This document shows, piece by piece, positions 35,861-47,786 of a stretch of 64,000 nt of DNA. Under the pieces are notes generated by a model, which made no database searches, was not told the origin of the DNA, and saw only the letters and a program-made list of their open reading frames with translations. A program made the position numbers and the translations under genes. The DNA is from Ziziphus jujuba (Eukaryota > Streptophyta > Magnoliopsida > Rosales > Rhamnaceae): assembly GCF_031755915.1 (NCBI RefSeq), contig NC_083382.1:11153501-11217500 (forward strand), in the 5' to 3' direction. How positions within the stretch are numbered: the first letter of the stretch is position 1; every line of letters starts with the position of its first letter.

Positions 35861-38465
35861 TGGGTAATGCCAGTGGTAGAAAAGATGGAGAAGGCCCATC
35901 TGGAACTAAAAGCTATGAAGAAAATTATGACGGGTATGATTTGGTGTTTCCAGAGCCCATGGCTATGGCTCACTCACCTCCTCATAGCCCTAGGGCATTC
36001 CAACCACCTCTTTTGTTCACTCTTCCTGTGAGTACTTTCTTTTCTGTTTTCTTCCATTTTCCCACAACACCTCTGTGAAAATTTTTTGTTTTTGAGTTAT
36101 GAGGTTCTCAAGTGAGCTCTTGTATTATTTAAATAGTTTTTCTAGTTTTTATTCTGTTAATACTTGTATTTGAGTGTTGGATACTAAGGGATAAATATGA
36201 TTAATTTGCTTCAGTTTGACGCAAGTTGCAGCATCTAATTGTTGGATTTTGTTTGTGCTATTTTATCTTTTTCAGTCATTTTGTTGTTGGATACACGATC
36301 CTGAAATTATATTAGTTGTCTGGAAAAGGACAGGAAAGATTACATGGATTTTATATGTTTGTATTAAATCTTTCTTATGCTTGATTGCTGATCACAAGGT
36401 CATGCAATTCCATCTTGATGTGTTTGCTATAGTTGTTGTGTCCCTTTACCATGAATTCTATATGCATGCCTTTTGCAAATACACAGGAAGGAAAAATGGA
36501 AAGTATGTTCCTGAGTCAAGACCTGGCTTTAATTCTGATTGAAATTTTTGTATTCATGAACTTGAACTTAGATATTCTGTTTCTCAGAACCCTGTAGTAC
36601 CCCAACCAAGACCTGGTGAGGCAATACAAGCGCAAACTCAAGCATATTTTGGACATACAATGCATGGTGATGACACAGTCAATGAGAGATTGAAACGGGT
36701 AAAGCTCTCATGGAATCATGGTGGCAAGCAAGTGGCTGTAACTGGATCATGGGACAACTGGGAGACCAGGTACTGGAACTTATGGGAGTCTGTCTACATT
36801 CAGTTTCGGAGTTTCCAAACTCGTTATTGATTATTTTTATTTTTCATTTCGATTATATGGAAAATGCATCTCTTTCTATCAGAGACCTCCTGCTTGGTAC
36901 TGGGGATGCTTTCTATATTGAAAAGCTACTCCCATCTGGTATCTACCAGTTCCGCTTCATTGTTGATGGATATTTGAGGTGTGCTCCAGACTTGCCATGG
37001 TTCAGTGATAGTTCAGGGAATGCTTATAACATTTTGGATTTGCAGGTAATACATGACTTCTAATCTCTTAGCCTGAAAGTTTTACTGCTCTCTCTCTCTC
37101 TCTCTCCCCCCTAGTTATCTTTCATTTTTGTTACAATCTAGTACTGGTAGTAGAAAGAATGCCAGGGTTCAAATAGGCATTTGCATCTCCGTTCTGGTGC
37201 TAATATAATCCTCTTGGTGAGAATTGAAATTGACTTTTAATAACTTGAAATTAGTATGCAAACTGAAAGCATGTCATCGTTAACTGCATAACAATTTCAG
37301 TTTGTTGCATATAGCATGTCTTTTCAATGTTATGATCCCTATTTACTGAATTCGAATAATAACGATTAATGCGAGTGTTGAACTGTGGATCTGTCATTGT
37401 CAAGTGCATTTGGTGGTGTTTTGGAGTTCTGAGTTCATGAGTTAAAGTGAGAGCTAGACTGAAATAGAAAGTTGTGGCTAATGATCTCCAAAACTCATGG
37501 GTTTTCCATGCCTGTTCATCATGGGTTTTTGAAGAAGGTCGTCTGCTGCATATCATCGGCTGCACTTATCTTCTGCTAGTCCAATAGCCTAGCTTCCTAC
37601 TAGCAACTCGGTCAGATAGGAATGCCCACCACAAACTACCGGTTTAAATACTACATTTTTGAACTTTTGGGTCATAGTAGTGTCCAAATCAAATTTACAA
37701 AGTAGATTCATCAATTACCATGCTGATATAGACGTGTACATATCTTTACATCGTTTACGTAAGCACTACCTCTAATGCGTAATAAAACTTTGCTATGCTT
37801 TCCACTAGGTGCTTCTGGTATACAAGTCTCATAAGTATCTTTTAAAGTTGATGTTTTTGATGATACATACTTCGAATCAGCTACTTACAACAACAAATTT
37901 TATTTATGTAAACAATTCCAAAAAGGTGTACAAAACTTGAGGTTGGTTGAGACAAGAATTGGACCTAATTCCACCACTCCTTTTTGGGCTTTGTGGCACA
38001 GACATCGAATTTGTTTTAAAATATTGATTCGGCCTTAAATTACGGAAATAACAGTTGTTCTTGTCTACTATCAGGCAACATCATATATCAATAAACAAAC
38101 GCGATACAACCTTGTTCATCTCTCTGAAACTTTTGCTGTATATGCAGGAACATGTTTCAGAATTGCCAGAGAACCTATCAGAATTTGAATCTCCTCCATC
38201 CCCACCTTCAAGTTATGACAACAAATGCTTAAGCGAAGATGATTTTAGTAAGCCTCCACCAGAAACACCTCCTCAACTACAATCAACAATTTTAAATGAG
38301 CCATCCTCCTCCTATGATGCTCATCAACCTCAATGCTCAGAGCTGAACCATTTGTATATCCAGACCCATAATGAAGGTCGGTTTATGGCACTCGGCTCCA
38401 CATATAGATTTCGTGAAAAATATGTTACAATGATTCTGTACAAGCCCTTGAAGAGAAAAAATTAA
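35860..38465 (+). CDS. KINB2: SnRK1 (SNF1/AMPK) regulatory subunit beta, KINbeta2-like
   Basis: Four coding exons, 35860-36027, 36588-36769, 36883-37045 and 38148-38465, join in frame to give 276 residues (Arabidopsis beta subunits are about 283-289). It begins MGNASGR, an N-myristoylation signal, then HSPPHSPRA. The glycogen-binding/CBM48-type domain (about residues 93-171) shows [34 protein letters not shown] and NILDLQ. The C-terminal ASC domain (about 190-276) has [19 protein letters not shown] and [20 protein letters not shown]. By family knowledge it scaffolds the catalytic and gamma subunits of the energy-sensing SnRK1 kinase and directs it to membranes. The PPHSPRA and FRFIVDG text favours beta-2 over beta-1. 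A 5' UTR intron (35610-35857) and a uORF are likely. Confidence 0.92.
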
Positions 38466-39040
38466 AAAATATACATATTTTTCCTATGTAAAATTTATTT
38501 AATATATATTTGATATTGTTAAGAACATTTTTCTTAATTTAGTGCGCTGATATTAGTTAATGTAAGTAATACAAGGACAATTATTTGCCCAATATATATA
38601 CACAGTAATGTAATTTCTATATATTCAATTTAGAAAACATAGTATAGCATTTTATGATTATCATTTTATACGTGTAATTTTTGGCAGATTAATTATTTGG
38701 TGCAATAAAAAATAGTTTATAAACATACATTAATAGCTTAATTTCCAAATGCAAAATTAAAAATAACTTTCTCTTCTTGTAATACAACGAAATCAAATTA
38801 CAAACATGATTCATATTATAGAACATTTTCAAATAAAATATTGTTTTGGAAAAAAAAAAAAAAAAACCAAAACCACTTTGATAACCAAATGGTACAAATT
38901 AAGAAAAAAGTTACTTTAGTCATTACGTATTCTCTTCTCAGAACACAAACATCATAGAACGTGGAAAGGTTATTGACACGATGCAGTAAAAATAAAAACA
39001 GAAAAATTCATTTTGCAGTTCCCTCAATCCTAAAGCAAAT
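38466..39040. other. Spacer between convergent genes
   Basis: About 575 bp separates the SnRK1-beta stop from the stop of the minus-strand plastid-type gene. It is AT-rich, with an A-run near 38850-38866, and presumably holds both 3' ends. Nothing else is seen. Confidence 0.7.
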
Positions 39041-39670
39041 TCATCGAACAGGTACCTTTATCCAACCATTAGCAAAACCAATGGCTAAGATTACAAAAGG
39101 TGTTGACATGCCAAATATGATAATGTAAGGAAGAGGTGTCTTCATGGGATTTTCACCTTCCCTCTCTCCGGCTGTTTGCCAATACCTGCACTTGTTATAT
39201 ATATAAAAGATAAATAAATAAAAATAAAAGTAAAAATAAATCCCCTTCTCTGTAAATCTATCATTATTTGATGATGATGAAAAATATTTTAGAGGACTAT
39301 TAATGAGTGGTAAGCTAGGCTTACTGCTCAGGTTCTTCTTCTCTGGTTATAAATTTTTTCTTCCCTCCCTTCTTGACTTCTTCCTCACCACCACCTAACA
39401 CCATTAAAACCATGACCATCGTTAATCTCATCCTCAGTTTTCTTTATAAATCCAGATACTACAAACAAAACACATAAAAGTAATGGTAAGTAAAATACAA
39501 GAGATTATACAAATTATTTTACCTAATTTTGCATGAATTTTGTAATGGTGAGGCGTCCTCTTTGGTGAAATGTTGAGAGTGTGAGAGAGATGAGAAAGTG
39601 GTGATGAACAGGATGGGAGTGGAAGTTTTGTGGTGGGAGAAGAAGAGATCAGAGCCAGCTTGGCTGCCAT
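39041..39670 (-). CDS. Small plastid-type single-span membrane protein, three exons
   Basis: Three short exons, 39523-39670, 39325-39394 and 39041-39185 (minus), with GT-AG sites and matching phases, join to 120 residues. The first exon (MAAKLALISSSPTTKLPLPS) is Ser/Thr/Pro-rich and basic, like a chloroplast transit peptide. The second encodes a charged GGGEEEVKKGGKKKF stretch. The third encodes YWQTAGEREGENPMKTPLPY, then one hydrophobic segment (IIIFGMSTPFVILAIGFANG, about residues 94-113), ending WIKVPVR. The layout of short targeting peptide, charged stroma-side segment and single span suggests a small thylakoid membrane protein. I cannot name it. Clean splice sites and reading frame make it a credible gene. 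Confidence 0.7.
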
Positions 39671-40947
39671 TTCTAAAATGGAATTGAATTCTCTTCTTTG
39701 ACCATGCCTTGACTATCAAATAAGTGACACTGGTTTTGGATAATGGATTCTGTGGCTCTCATATTTTACGAGTTACCATAAAAGAATATCTGGTTATTAC
39801 CCCCCCAAAAAAAAAAAAAAAAAAAAAAGCAAAATCATAGAATATCTGGATATCTACTAACCTTATCCACCCGCTTGCGAAACACGTGGAATTAAAGTTT
39901 ATTTATTTATTTAGTTTACAGATTCATGGTCTTAAACCCAAAATAACACTAAACTAGGGAACCAGCGGAAGGTATCCTAAAAATCAAGGCTGTTTTTCGG
40001 GGTCTAGTGGCAAAGTCAATATATATTCCGGTCCGGCAAGGTTATGAATTCAAATCCCCATAGAACGCCTTAGAGACAATTAAGGAATGAGGATTTAATA
40101 TTTCTCAATGTCTTGTCTTTATTATTTTTGAGTGAATATCTCTTACAAATGTAAAAAAGAAAATTGTGTTTTTTTTGAAATTATAATGGCATCTAGATTC
40201 CAGCTAAGTTTAGCATAACCAAAAGTAAGAATTTGGAAGATAAAAGAAGAATAAAAGAATGCAAATAATTTTGCTTAAAGCTAAAGTATAGATAAAGATG
40301 AGCATACCATATTCACTGATTGCTTGATGACACGTTTGTTTGCATAATCAGAGAATCTACTTATGCGTGGGGCAATATATATAATAATGCAAGCATGCTT
40401 TATCTATTTTTTGGCAATGAAGCATGCTTTAGCTTTACCTAACATACATACATTCTTGTATGTAAATACTATTTTCACCACAAATGCAATTCATGGTGGG
40501 AGTTTAGCAAATTAATACCAATCATGACTTTCTATTTACTTTATTTATTGCGTGTAAATGCCACAAGCAAGTTTTTAACTTGTCTTCAGGACAACAGCAC
40601 AGTAATAAATGCCATATTTTCCTTAAATATAAAAGAACTCTCATTTTAAATAATAATAATAATAAAAAATTTGAATTTATTTGGAAAATGCATCAATAAA
40701 GCTAAACACTCGAAATCACCCAGTAAGCAAAATTGACCAAAAAAAAAAAGCCAAATGTCAAAAAGTAATTATGAACATGATAGTGGATGTTTATTATATA
40801 AAATGACAATTTTAGCCTTCAAGTTGACTTCGTCATTTTTGTTCCCAATAGACTGCAGATGAGATTGATTACAATCCCACTTCCAAAAGTTGTAGACTTT
40901 TAGCTGGGCTAGTTTGCAATTAAAGTTAGGAAGTCCCGGCTATTTGA
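39671..40947. other. Intergenic spacer with a SINE-like remnant
   Basis: No protein gene is supported. The stretch next to 39670 is the leader of the minus-strand plastid-type gene, with a C-A run near 39800-39828. A tRNA-like SINE remnant lies at about 39990-40165. The last 300 bp approach the GnT-II leader. Confidence 0.6.
39990..40165 (+). mobile_element. Possible tRNA-derived SINE remnant
   Basis: ggggtctagtggcaaag (39999-40015) resembles a pol III A box. About 25-45 bp later, aaggttatgaattcaaatcc (40038-40057) resembles a B box (GGTTCGAATCC type). An AT-rich tail ending in attatttttgag-like sequence follows. This is the layout of plant tRNA-derived SINEs, here degenerate. Limits are approximate. 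Confidence 0.35.
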
Positions 40948-41480
40948 TTGGAAACCCAGAACCGAAAACTACCCCAAGTAGGCATTTTCTCTTCCACTTT
41001 TCAAAACCAAAGTCTTCCTCTGGGAAATTTCCATTCTACTCCTCTTGTTTCTGCCCTGTTCTGTTATTGTTTTGTCTTTTCTTTTGAATTTTCAAATCCG
41101 TCAACAATGCAATTAGGGCCGTTGATCTCAAAGACAACCACGCTTTGAAGCAAACGAATGCTCGAGTTTGACATTTCGTCGCCTACCCAGTTTCTTCTTC
41201 TTTCCCTTGTAGTTCAAGATTCTACCATAAACTCTGGTTCTTCTCCAGCTTTTCCTATGTGGGTTTTGCAATTTCTTGCTCTATAATAGCTTGGTTCAAA
41301 GTATAAAATTTTTCTACCTGTGGCGGCAGGAAGCTCGAAAGTTTTTAGTTAATGGGCGTCAACTAGAACAAAGTTTTGATGGGTCAATCTCAGTTTGGAG
41401 ATTGGTATGGAGGTTTTTGATTATTTCCCTTTTTACTGATTTAATCTGCTCTTTAATGGGTCAGTGCTGGTTTATGACTT

Positions 41481-41527
<47 letters not shown>

Positions 41528-41653
41528 GATCAAGTTTTCGTTTTTATTAATGGAAACTTACAGATTCTTTCTTTATGAATTCTGTGAAGCTATGGATGCT
41601 GTAATTGTTATATGAAACTGGGTTTTGATTCTTTTTATTCTATTTTTAGCGCT
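40948..41653 (+). promoter_or_regulatory. GnT-II promoter and 5' leader with likely UTR intron
   Basis: This region is less AT-rich than the flanks and contains short upstream open frames, a 40-base T-run (41483-41522) and a strong acceptor TATTTTTAG at 41641-41649, five bases before the ATG at 41654. The T-run is therefore probably intronic. The donor is not fixed. Confidence 0.45.
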
Positions 41654-42943
41654 ATGGCTTCCAACAAGAAACCCCGTTTAAAAGATAAGCCTGCACTTCG
41701 CCGCTTTCTTTTAGTAGTTTCTATTACGCTGTTGGGGGTTTTTTTATTGATTATTCACATGGGAAAAGATTCAAGATCCAAATCTTCATTTGAATTGGAT
41801 GAGGATTCTTCTTATAAGTTTAACTATTCTCAGTTTGGAGAAGAACTTAACCTCCCCAAGCAAAATACATTGTCCATTGAATTGGAAAAACGAAACCAGA
41901 TGCCCCCTAGAAATAGAGATCTATATCCAAGATTAGCCAAGGATCATACAACCATAGTTCTATATGTACACAACCGACCCCGATATTTGAAAGTAGTTGT
42001 CGAGAGCCTATCCCGGGTAGTTGGAATAAGTGAAACTCTGCTGATAGTTAGCCATGATGGTTATTTTGAAGAAATGAACGAGATTATTGAGAGTATCAGA
42101 TTTTGTCAAGTCAAGCAGATATTTGCTCCTTACTCTCCCCATGTCTTCCTTGATAGCTTTCCTGGAGTCTCGCCGAAGGACTGTAAAGATAAGGATGATG
42201 CAGAAAAGAAACATTGTAATGGGACTCCTGATCAGTATGGAAACCACAGGTCTCCAAAGATCGTGTCATTGAAGCATCATTGGTGGTGGATGATGAACAC
42301 TGTTTGGGATGGATTGCAAGAGACAAGGGAAGACTCGAATCATATTCTTTTCATTGAGGAGGACCACTTTATTTATCCCAATGCATACCGTAACTTACAG
42401 ATGCTTACGGCATTGAAGCCTAAAAAATGCCCTGATTGCTATGCTGCAAATTTAGCACCTTGTGATGTGAATTCAAGAGGAGAAGGTTGGGATAGTTTGG
42501 TTGCAGAGAGAATGGGAAACGTGGGTTATGCTTTTAATCGGACTGTTTGGAGGAAAATCCATAAAAAGGCAAGAGAATTTTGTTTCTTTGATGATTATAA
42601 CTGGGATATAACGATGTGGGCAACGGTATATCCCTCCTTTGGTGGTCCTGTTTACTCATTGCGAGGGCCTAGAACAAGTGCAGTTCACTTTGGAAAGTGT
42701 GGTTTGCATCAGGGCCAAGGAGTGAAAAATGCTTGCATTGACAATGGTGGTGTAAAAATCGAAGTGGATAAGATAGATAAAGTTGTCAACATCAAACCAG
42801 AATGGGAGGTCCGGGTCTTTGAGAATCAACCAGGGTATAAAGCTGGGTTCAAGGGCTGGGGAGGCTGGGGAGACGAGAGGGACCGCCAATTGTGCTTGAA
42901 TTTTGCTCGTATGTACCACCTTGAAGACACTGCTTCTATGTGA
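41654..42943 (+). CDS. GNTII: N-acetylglucosaminyltransferase II (GnT-II, MGAT2 family)
   Basis: Single coding exon of 429 residues from ATG 41654 (Arabidopsis GnT-II has 430). A 14-codon in-frame extension from 41612 is less likely because a splice acceptor lies just before 41654. The protein is type II: short basic cytosolic tail (MASNKKPRLKDKPALRR), one span (FLLVVSITLLGVFLLIIHM), a stem, then the GT16 catalytic region. Key blocks are VLYVHNRPRYLKVVVESLSR, LIVSHDGYFEEMN, KIVSLKHHWWWMMNTVWDGL, the metal/nucleotide motif FIEEDHF, ERMGNVGYAFNR, CFFDDYNWDITMWATVYPSF and SAVHFGKCGLHQG. By family knowledge it transfers GlcNAc in beta-1,2 linkage to the alpha-1,6 mannose arm in the Golgi, completing complex N-glycans. 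Confidence 0.96.
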   Translation: MASNKKPRLKDKPALRRFLLVVSITLLGVFLLIIHMGKDSRSKSSFELDEDSSYKFNYSQFGEELNLPKQNTLSIELEKRNQMPPRNRDLYPRLAKDHTTIVLYVHNRPRYLKVVVESLSRVVGISETLLIVSHDGYFEEMNEIIESIRFCQVKQIFAPYSPHVFLDSFPGVSPKDCKDKDDAEKKHCNGTPDQYGNHRSPKIVSLKHHWWWMMNTVWDGLQETREDSNHILFIEEDHFIYPNAYRNLQMLTALKPKKCPDCYAANLAPCDVNSRGEGWDSLVAERMGNVGYAFNRTVWRKIHKKAREFCFFDDYNWDITMWATVYPSFGGPVYSLRGPRTSAVHFGKCGLHQGQGVKNACIDNGGVKIEVDKIDKVVNIKPEWEVRVFENQPGYKAGFKGWGGWGDERDRQLCLNFARMYHLEDTASM

Positions 42944-44875
42944 AGAGTTGCATTTTTGGTATCTTATGTTATACAACTGTTGTAACTGGTGAATCTAGCA
43001 TAGTTTCTGAGTAATTTAACATATATAGCCCTCTATTTGGTGTAAGATTTAACCCATTTTGGTGTATTGTTTCTTCCAAAAAGTTGCTCTAAAAGATATA
43101 CACTTCTCATATCTTTTTGCTGAAAGCTTCTTATTCTTATGCATTTCTGCTGCTTTACTCATTGGAGGACAACCATCTGTTGATTGATTTTTGATTTTCC
43201 TCTCTTTGTAGTGGACTATTTGTTGATATGCATGTGCTGTATGTGCTTGAGTTTGTGGATGTGCATGTGCATGTGCATGTGCATAAGCATGAGCATGGAC
43301 ATATCTCTGTGCATACTGCATGGATTCATAGACAACTTTGTTGCCTTATGCTAGAAATATCTGAATGTTTGGCAATAGATTTGGAAATTAGTAGAAACCT
43401 CAGCTTTTGCTTATTTTTTCAGATGATATGATTCTGTTAAATGCTAACTTGCTCAAGGCATAACTTCCCATTGATTTTATATTCACTTGTAATTATTGGG
43501 CATCAGAATAACAGTTTTGTTTCTGCATTCTCTTGTTTATTATTCTTTCAGTAAGCTGTGGTTGTAATTTCTTTGAAAGGAAATATCAGTGGAAATTAAT
43601 TGTTCAAATTCTTGCTTCAAGTTTTGGAAAATAAGCTTGTGAGGACCATTTTAGTATCAAGTCCACGGTTAATGGAACAATTCTGGCGGTGGCATGTGGT
43701 ATGTTGTCTTCCCGCACGCCCTTCACTTCCTGCCTCCTCCCTTTGTTTTGGCATGGATGTTACAGTACAGGTGCTATCAGTTTTCTAATTATATGCTTTA
43801 ATGACATCTAGAGAGCCCTTTTTTGAGGAATTTAAACATTCCAAATTTGAAGCCCGTCCATTATAACTTCTGGGGCATGAAATTTCCAATATGAGCATTT
43901 TCACAACCTGACCAAAATTTCTGATAGATTCAAGAAGTCTTTGTACCTATCATTGGTATGTGACTCCTTGATTGGTATAATTCCAATGTTTAAGCTCTCT
44001 TGGCTTGTTTTATTCACTGATTCTTCTCTTTTGGTCATTGATTCATTGGCTTCAGTTTGTAGTGATTTGAGTGATTTGCGGGAAGTTTTCTTGTTCCACG
44101 TTGTATGTGTGAGTGTCACAAATGATTCTTAATTTTGGTTGAAGTAACAGGTATAGACCTAAGTGAGTGTAATAAAAGACATTATCAGGATGTCTTAATA
44201 TCATACTTTCTCGTATATCGAATATTTACCAAAGGGATTTCAAAAATATATGTTTACCACTCTACCATTCTTTTTTGCTTTTGTTGAAATCAAGAAAAAC
44301 AAGTGGTTATGGGTAACAGAGTGAGAGTGCGTGGAATCTTTCATCTAAATTCTTAAGATATGGAGCATATATTTGTTAGTCAGCAAGTCCCACATTCAGA
44401 GCTCAAAGCCATTTCATAGGCTTTCTTATTAAAGGATACATGCACATATCCCTTTTGTGATCTTATGTTTTGCATTTGTAGAATCGTATGCCCCACCCCC
44501 ACTTTTCCTTAGGTGTCATTCTGTACTTTCCACCAATTATTATGGCCCACTAGCCAAGTTGTAGGTACATGGTACATCATGTCTTGGACATTTGTTGTAA
44601 TGTGGAATTTCCGATCCAATCTTTGTATTTTGATGGCTTTTCTTTCTAATTACGAGTGATCGCACATTCTATTGTTTTCTATTACTAATAACAGGGAAGA
44701 CGATCTCATCATAAGCTAAGTATGCAATTTTAGCATATCAAAATTTGCTAGATATATACTGACTTTTGCCTTTTTAACCTTATAAATACGTAATGAAACC
44801 TTTGTTGATATTGGAATTTGGGTTAGGAGAATTTAAATTTTCAATACTTGTAAATATATATATATATATATATAT

Positions 44876-45010
44876 CATTATAATGTTCTAATGAAATTTT
44901 AATTAGAATTTAAGCATATTCAATTAAAAATACATGTATATTTTGAAATAATCACATATTTTTAATTGAATATGTTTAAGTCTATATAATTTTATTAAAA
45001 CATCCTAACG
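44876..45010. mobile_element. Foldback MITE next to (AT)n
   Basis: The left arm runs cattataatgttctaatgaa through catattcaattaaaaata. On the other strand the right arm reads cgttaggatgttttaataaa through the same catattcaattaaaaata. A loop of about 25 bp separates the arms. An (AT)n tract (about 44855-44874) abuts the left end. There is no coding capacity. Confidence 0.7.
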
Positions 45011-46348
45011 AATTTTTTTTATTTATTTATATACACTATGAAGACGTACTATGATAGGAAGATGGTCAAATAATAACGACAGCATAAAGATTAGATTTTA
45101 TGAAGTATGAACAGAATTAAAAGGCACTTTTGATATTTACTAGGAAGTGAACAGATGAGAACAAAAATATCGGGGAATTGTTAAATATTTAGTTTATTTT
45201 AATATTTTCTACATAACATAAAGGATAAATGATTATTGCAAAAAGTATTAATAATTAATTTGATAGGTGTATAAAACTCCCGTTAACATGTTTGTGAGGG
45301 CTTTTTTTTTTTTTAATGAAAGTTTTGATTAATACAAGAATAATACATTATATTATAATTATTTTTTAAGGATTATTTACATCAAGTTGAAAATGTCAAT
45401 AATTTCTACGATATTTTTTTTAAAAAAAATTATATTTTTTAATAAGTGGATATTTAAATTTTAAAAAATTGAATAAAATTTTTATAATTTTTATTAAAAT
45501 TTATCGATATTTTTATAAAAATTTCTATTTATATATTTCTATATCTGAAAATTTCAACATAATTTTCATAAAATTTTTAAAATATTAATTAATTTTAAAT
45601 TTTATTAAAATTTTAAAATATTACTGAATATATATATAAAGATTTAAATTGAAAAAAAAAAAAAAGGCTAGATCTTCCATTAATATAAAATATTCAAATT
45701 GGACAAAAAAGAGTCTAGATCTTCATGTAAGAGTAAACTCCCTCATGTGAAGACCATTTGGAAATGCTTCCTGCAGCAGCTTGAGGAGAAAGAGATCGAG
45801 ATGCATGAGGATGTTAAAAAGTAAAATAATAATTATTATAATAATAATTTATAATTTCATTGCAAAATGTTTTAAAATGATATTTAATATAGAAGGAAGT
45901 ATCATTAATCTTATTAATTAACTTATTTTTGTTGATTACGTGGTAAAAAATGACAAATTCAGTTTGAACTTCATCATTTTATAAAAAGTTAAATTCAATT
46001 TAAGTTTCATTAAAAAAGAATTTATGAAATTTGAATTTCACCATTTATTTTTCTCTATATATATGCATCTAAATTTGTTGTAAAACTTAATCCCATTTTA
46101 TAAAATGAGAGAGCTTTAGTAAATGATCACTGTATTTTCTTTTAATTTTTCTCTTCTTCTCAATTATATTGTCTTGGCCCAGTCTTTTTTATTTTACCAA
46201 TAACCTCCTCTATTTTATCCAAGTCGCCAATCCAACAGAGGGTACCCCCTTACAGCATCTAAGGAGGTTACTCTACAGCAGAGAAGGAGATTGAGATCCC
46301 AACTGACCCACCGAAAATGGCGTTGTAGCCTTGTAGATGCGACAAAAG

Positions 46349-46349
<1 letters not shown>

Positions 46350-46384
<35 letters not shown>
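46350..46384. repeat. (AAT)n microsatellite
   Basis: About eleven AAT/ATA trinucleotides. A second tract of the same kind lies at 46848-46876. Confidence 0.9.
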
Positions 46385-46386
<2 letters not shown>

Positions 46387-46844
46387 CGTTTCCTTTTTGC
46401 GATAAGAACCAACATACGGGTCATCCTCAAACACCACAAACAACTAAGCATGATTTGATGGTTGATTTAAATTAAATTAATTATAAATGCAATTAAAATA
46501 AACAAACTTATTTTCTATTTTACAACCTCTATAAAAATTCAAATTGAACCCCAAAAAAAAAACAAAAAAAAAAGATAAATAAATTGGATCTACATATCAA
46601 ATGAAGTATTATGGCAATGTTACAAAAATATCTTCTCCTGTGAAGACCATTTGGAAACACCCGGAGGAGATCAAAATCCCAAATTTTATGTCTGGATTGA
46701 GGGTATAAAAAGGAAAGAAAATAATTTAAATCATTTGTTTTGATCGTCAAAAAAGAAAAAAAAAATGATAAAGAAGGAAAGAAAAAAATAAATTATGTCC
46801 AATTTTAAACAGCTAATTTCCATCCACATTCAATAGAAAACAAA

Positions 46845-46878
<34 letters not shown>

Positions 46879-47726
46879 TTTTTTAATATTTCAATATTAT
46901 TCGTATTAATTAAAAGCTAATTGATTGAAATATATTATATTTAGGATATTTTTATAAAAATATAAACTATATTAATTATTTTTTATTTTTTTTATTAATA
47001 ACCATCAAAATAAATAATTATTATAAATATTTTTTTCTTTTCTTTTTCTCGCTAAATTTATCTTCTTTTTTTTCTTATTGGCCTCCAATCCAAATATAAT
47101 ATAAGGAAACTTCCGTTGCAAGATATATATGGTTTAATTTAAGCCATTCGATTCAATAAAACAATCGCTAAGACGTAATCCTTTTTCTTTTTTTTTCCTT
47201 AATAAAAAAACACTCTGGTTTCAAATTTTTTTTTTATATTAAATTTTCATTTTCAAAAATGTAATTAACAATGTGAACTTCTAGACAAATAACCTGGCCA
47301 GGTACATTAATTTAACGTTGTTAGAGCGTTTCAAGGTCTTATTGGGACAAAAGGAGAAAAGTCAGCAAGAGGTTGAGATGTCTAATGAGTGACAAGAGTG
47401 AGCAATATTTGTAAAGATATTACACAAATATTGTAACTTAATTGTGGAGATTCACAAATTGGACAAGGCTTTACGGGCATATTTCATCATTTCCTACTTT
47501 ATTTATTTGATTTTGTGGTCCATCCCATTAAGTAATGGATTGAAATTAATTAATTTCCTTATTCCTCAAGCAAACTCCATGTGGGGTTAAGTTATAATTA
47601 CATTATTATTCATATTTATAAAAAGTGTGAAATAATAACATCCATACCTATCCAAATTCCCTTTTTTAACTTGAATGTTAAAAAGTCAAGTGAAATAAGT
47701 CTAATTTATATTTGTTATCTATTATT

Positions 47727-47786
<60 letters not shown>

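Noticed and set aside
36216..36542. 108-codon frame inside the first coding intron of the SnRK1-beta gene
   Set aside because: It lies between well-placed splice sites and does not fit the protein.
43049..43431. His/Ala- and Val/His-repeat frames downstream of GnT-II
   Set aside because: Produced by a gcatgt simple repeat.
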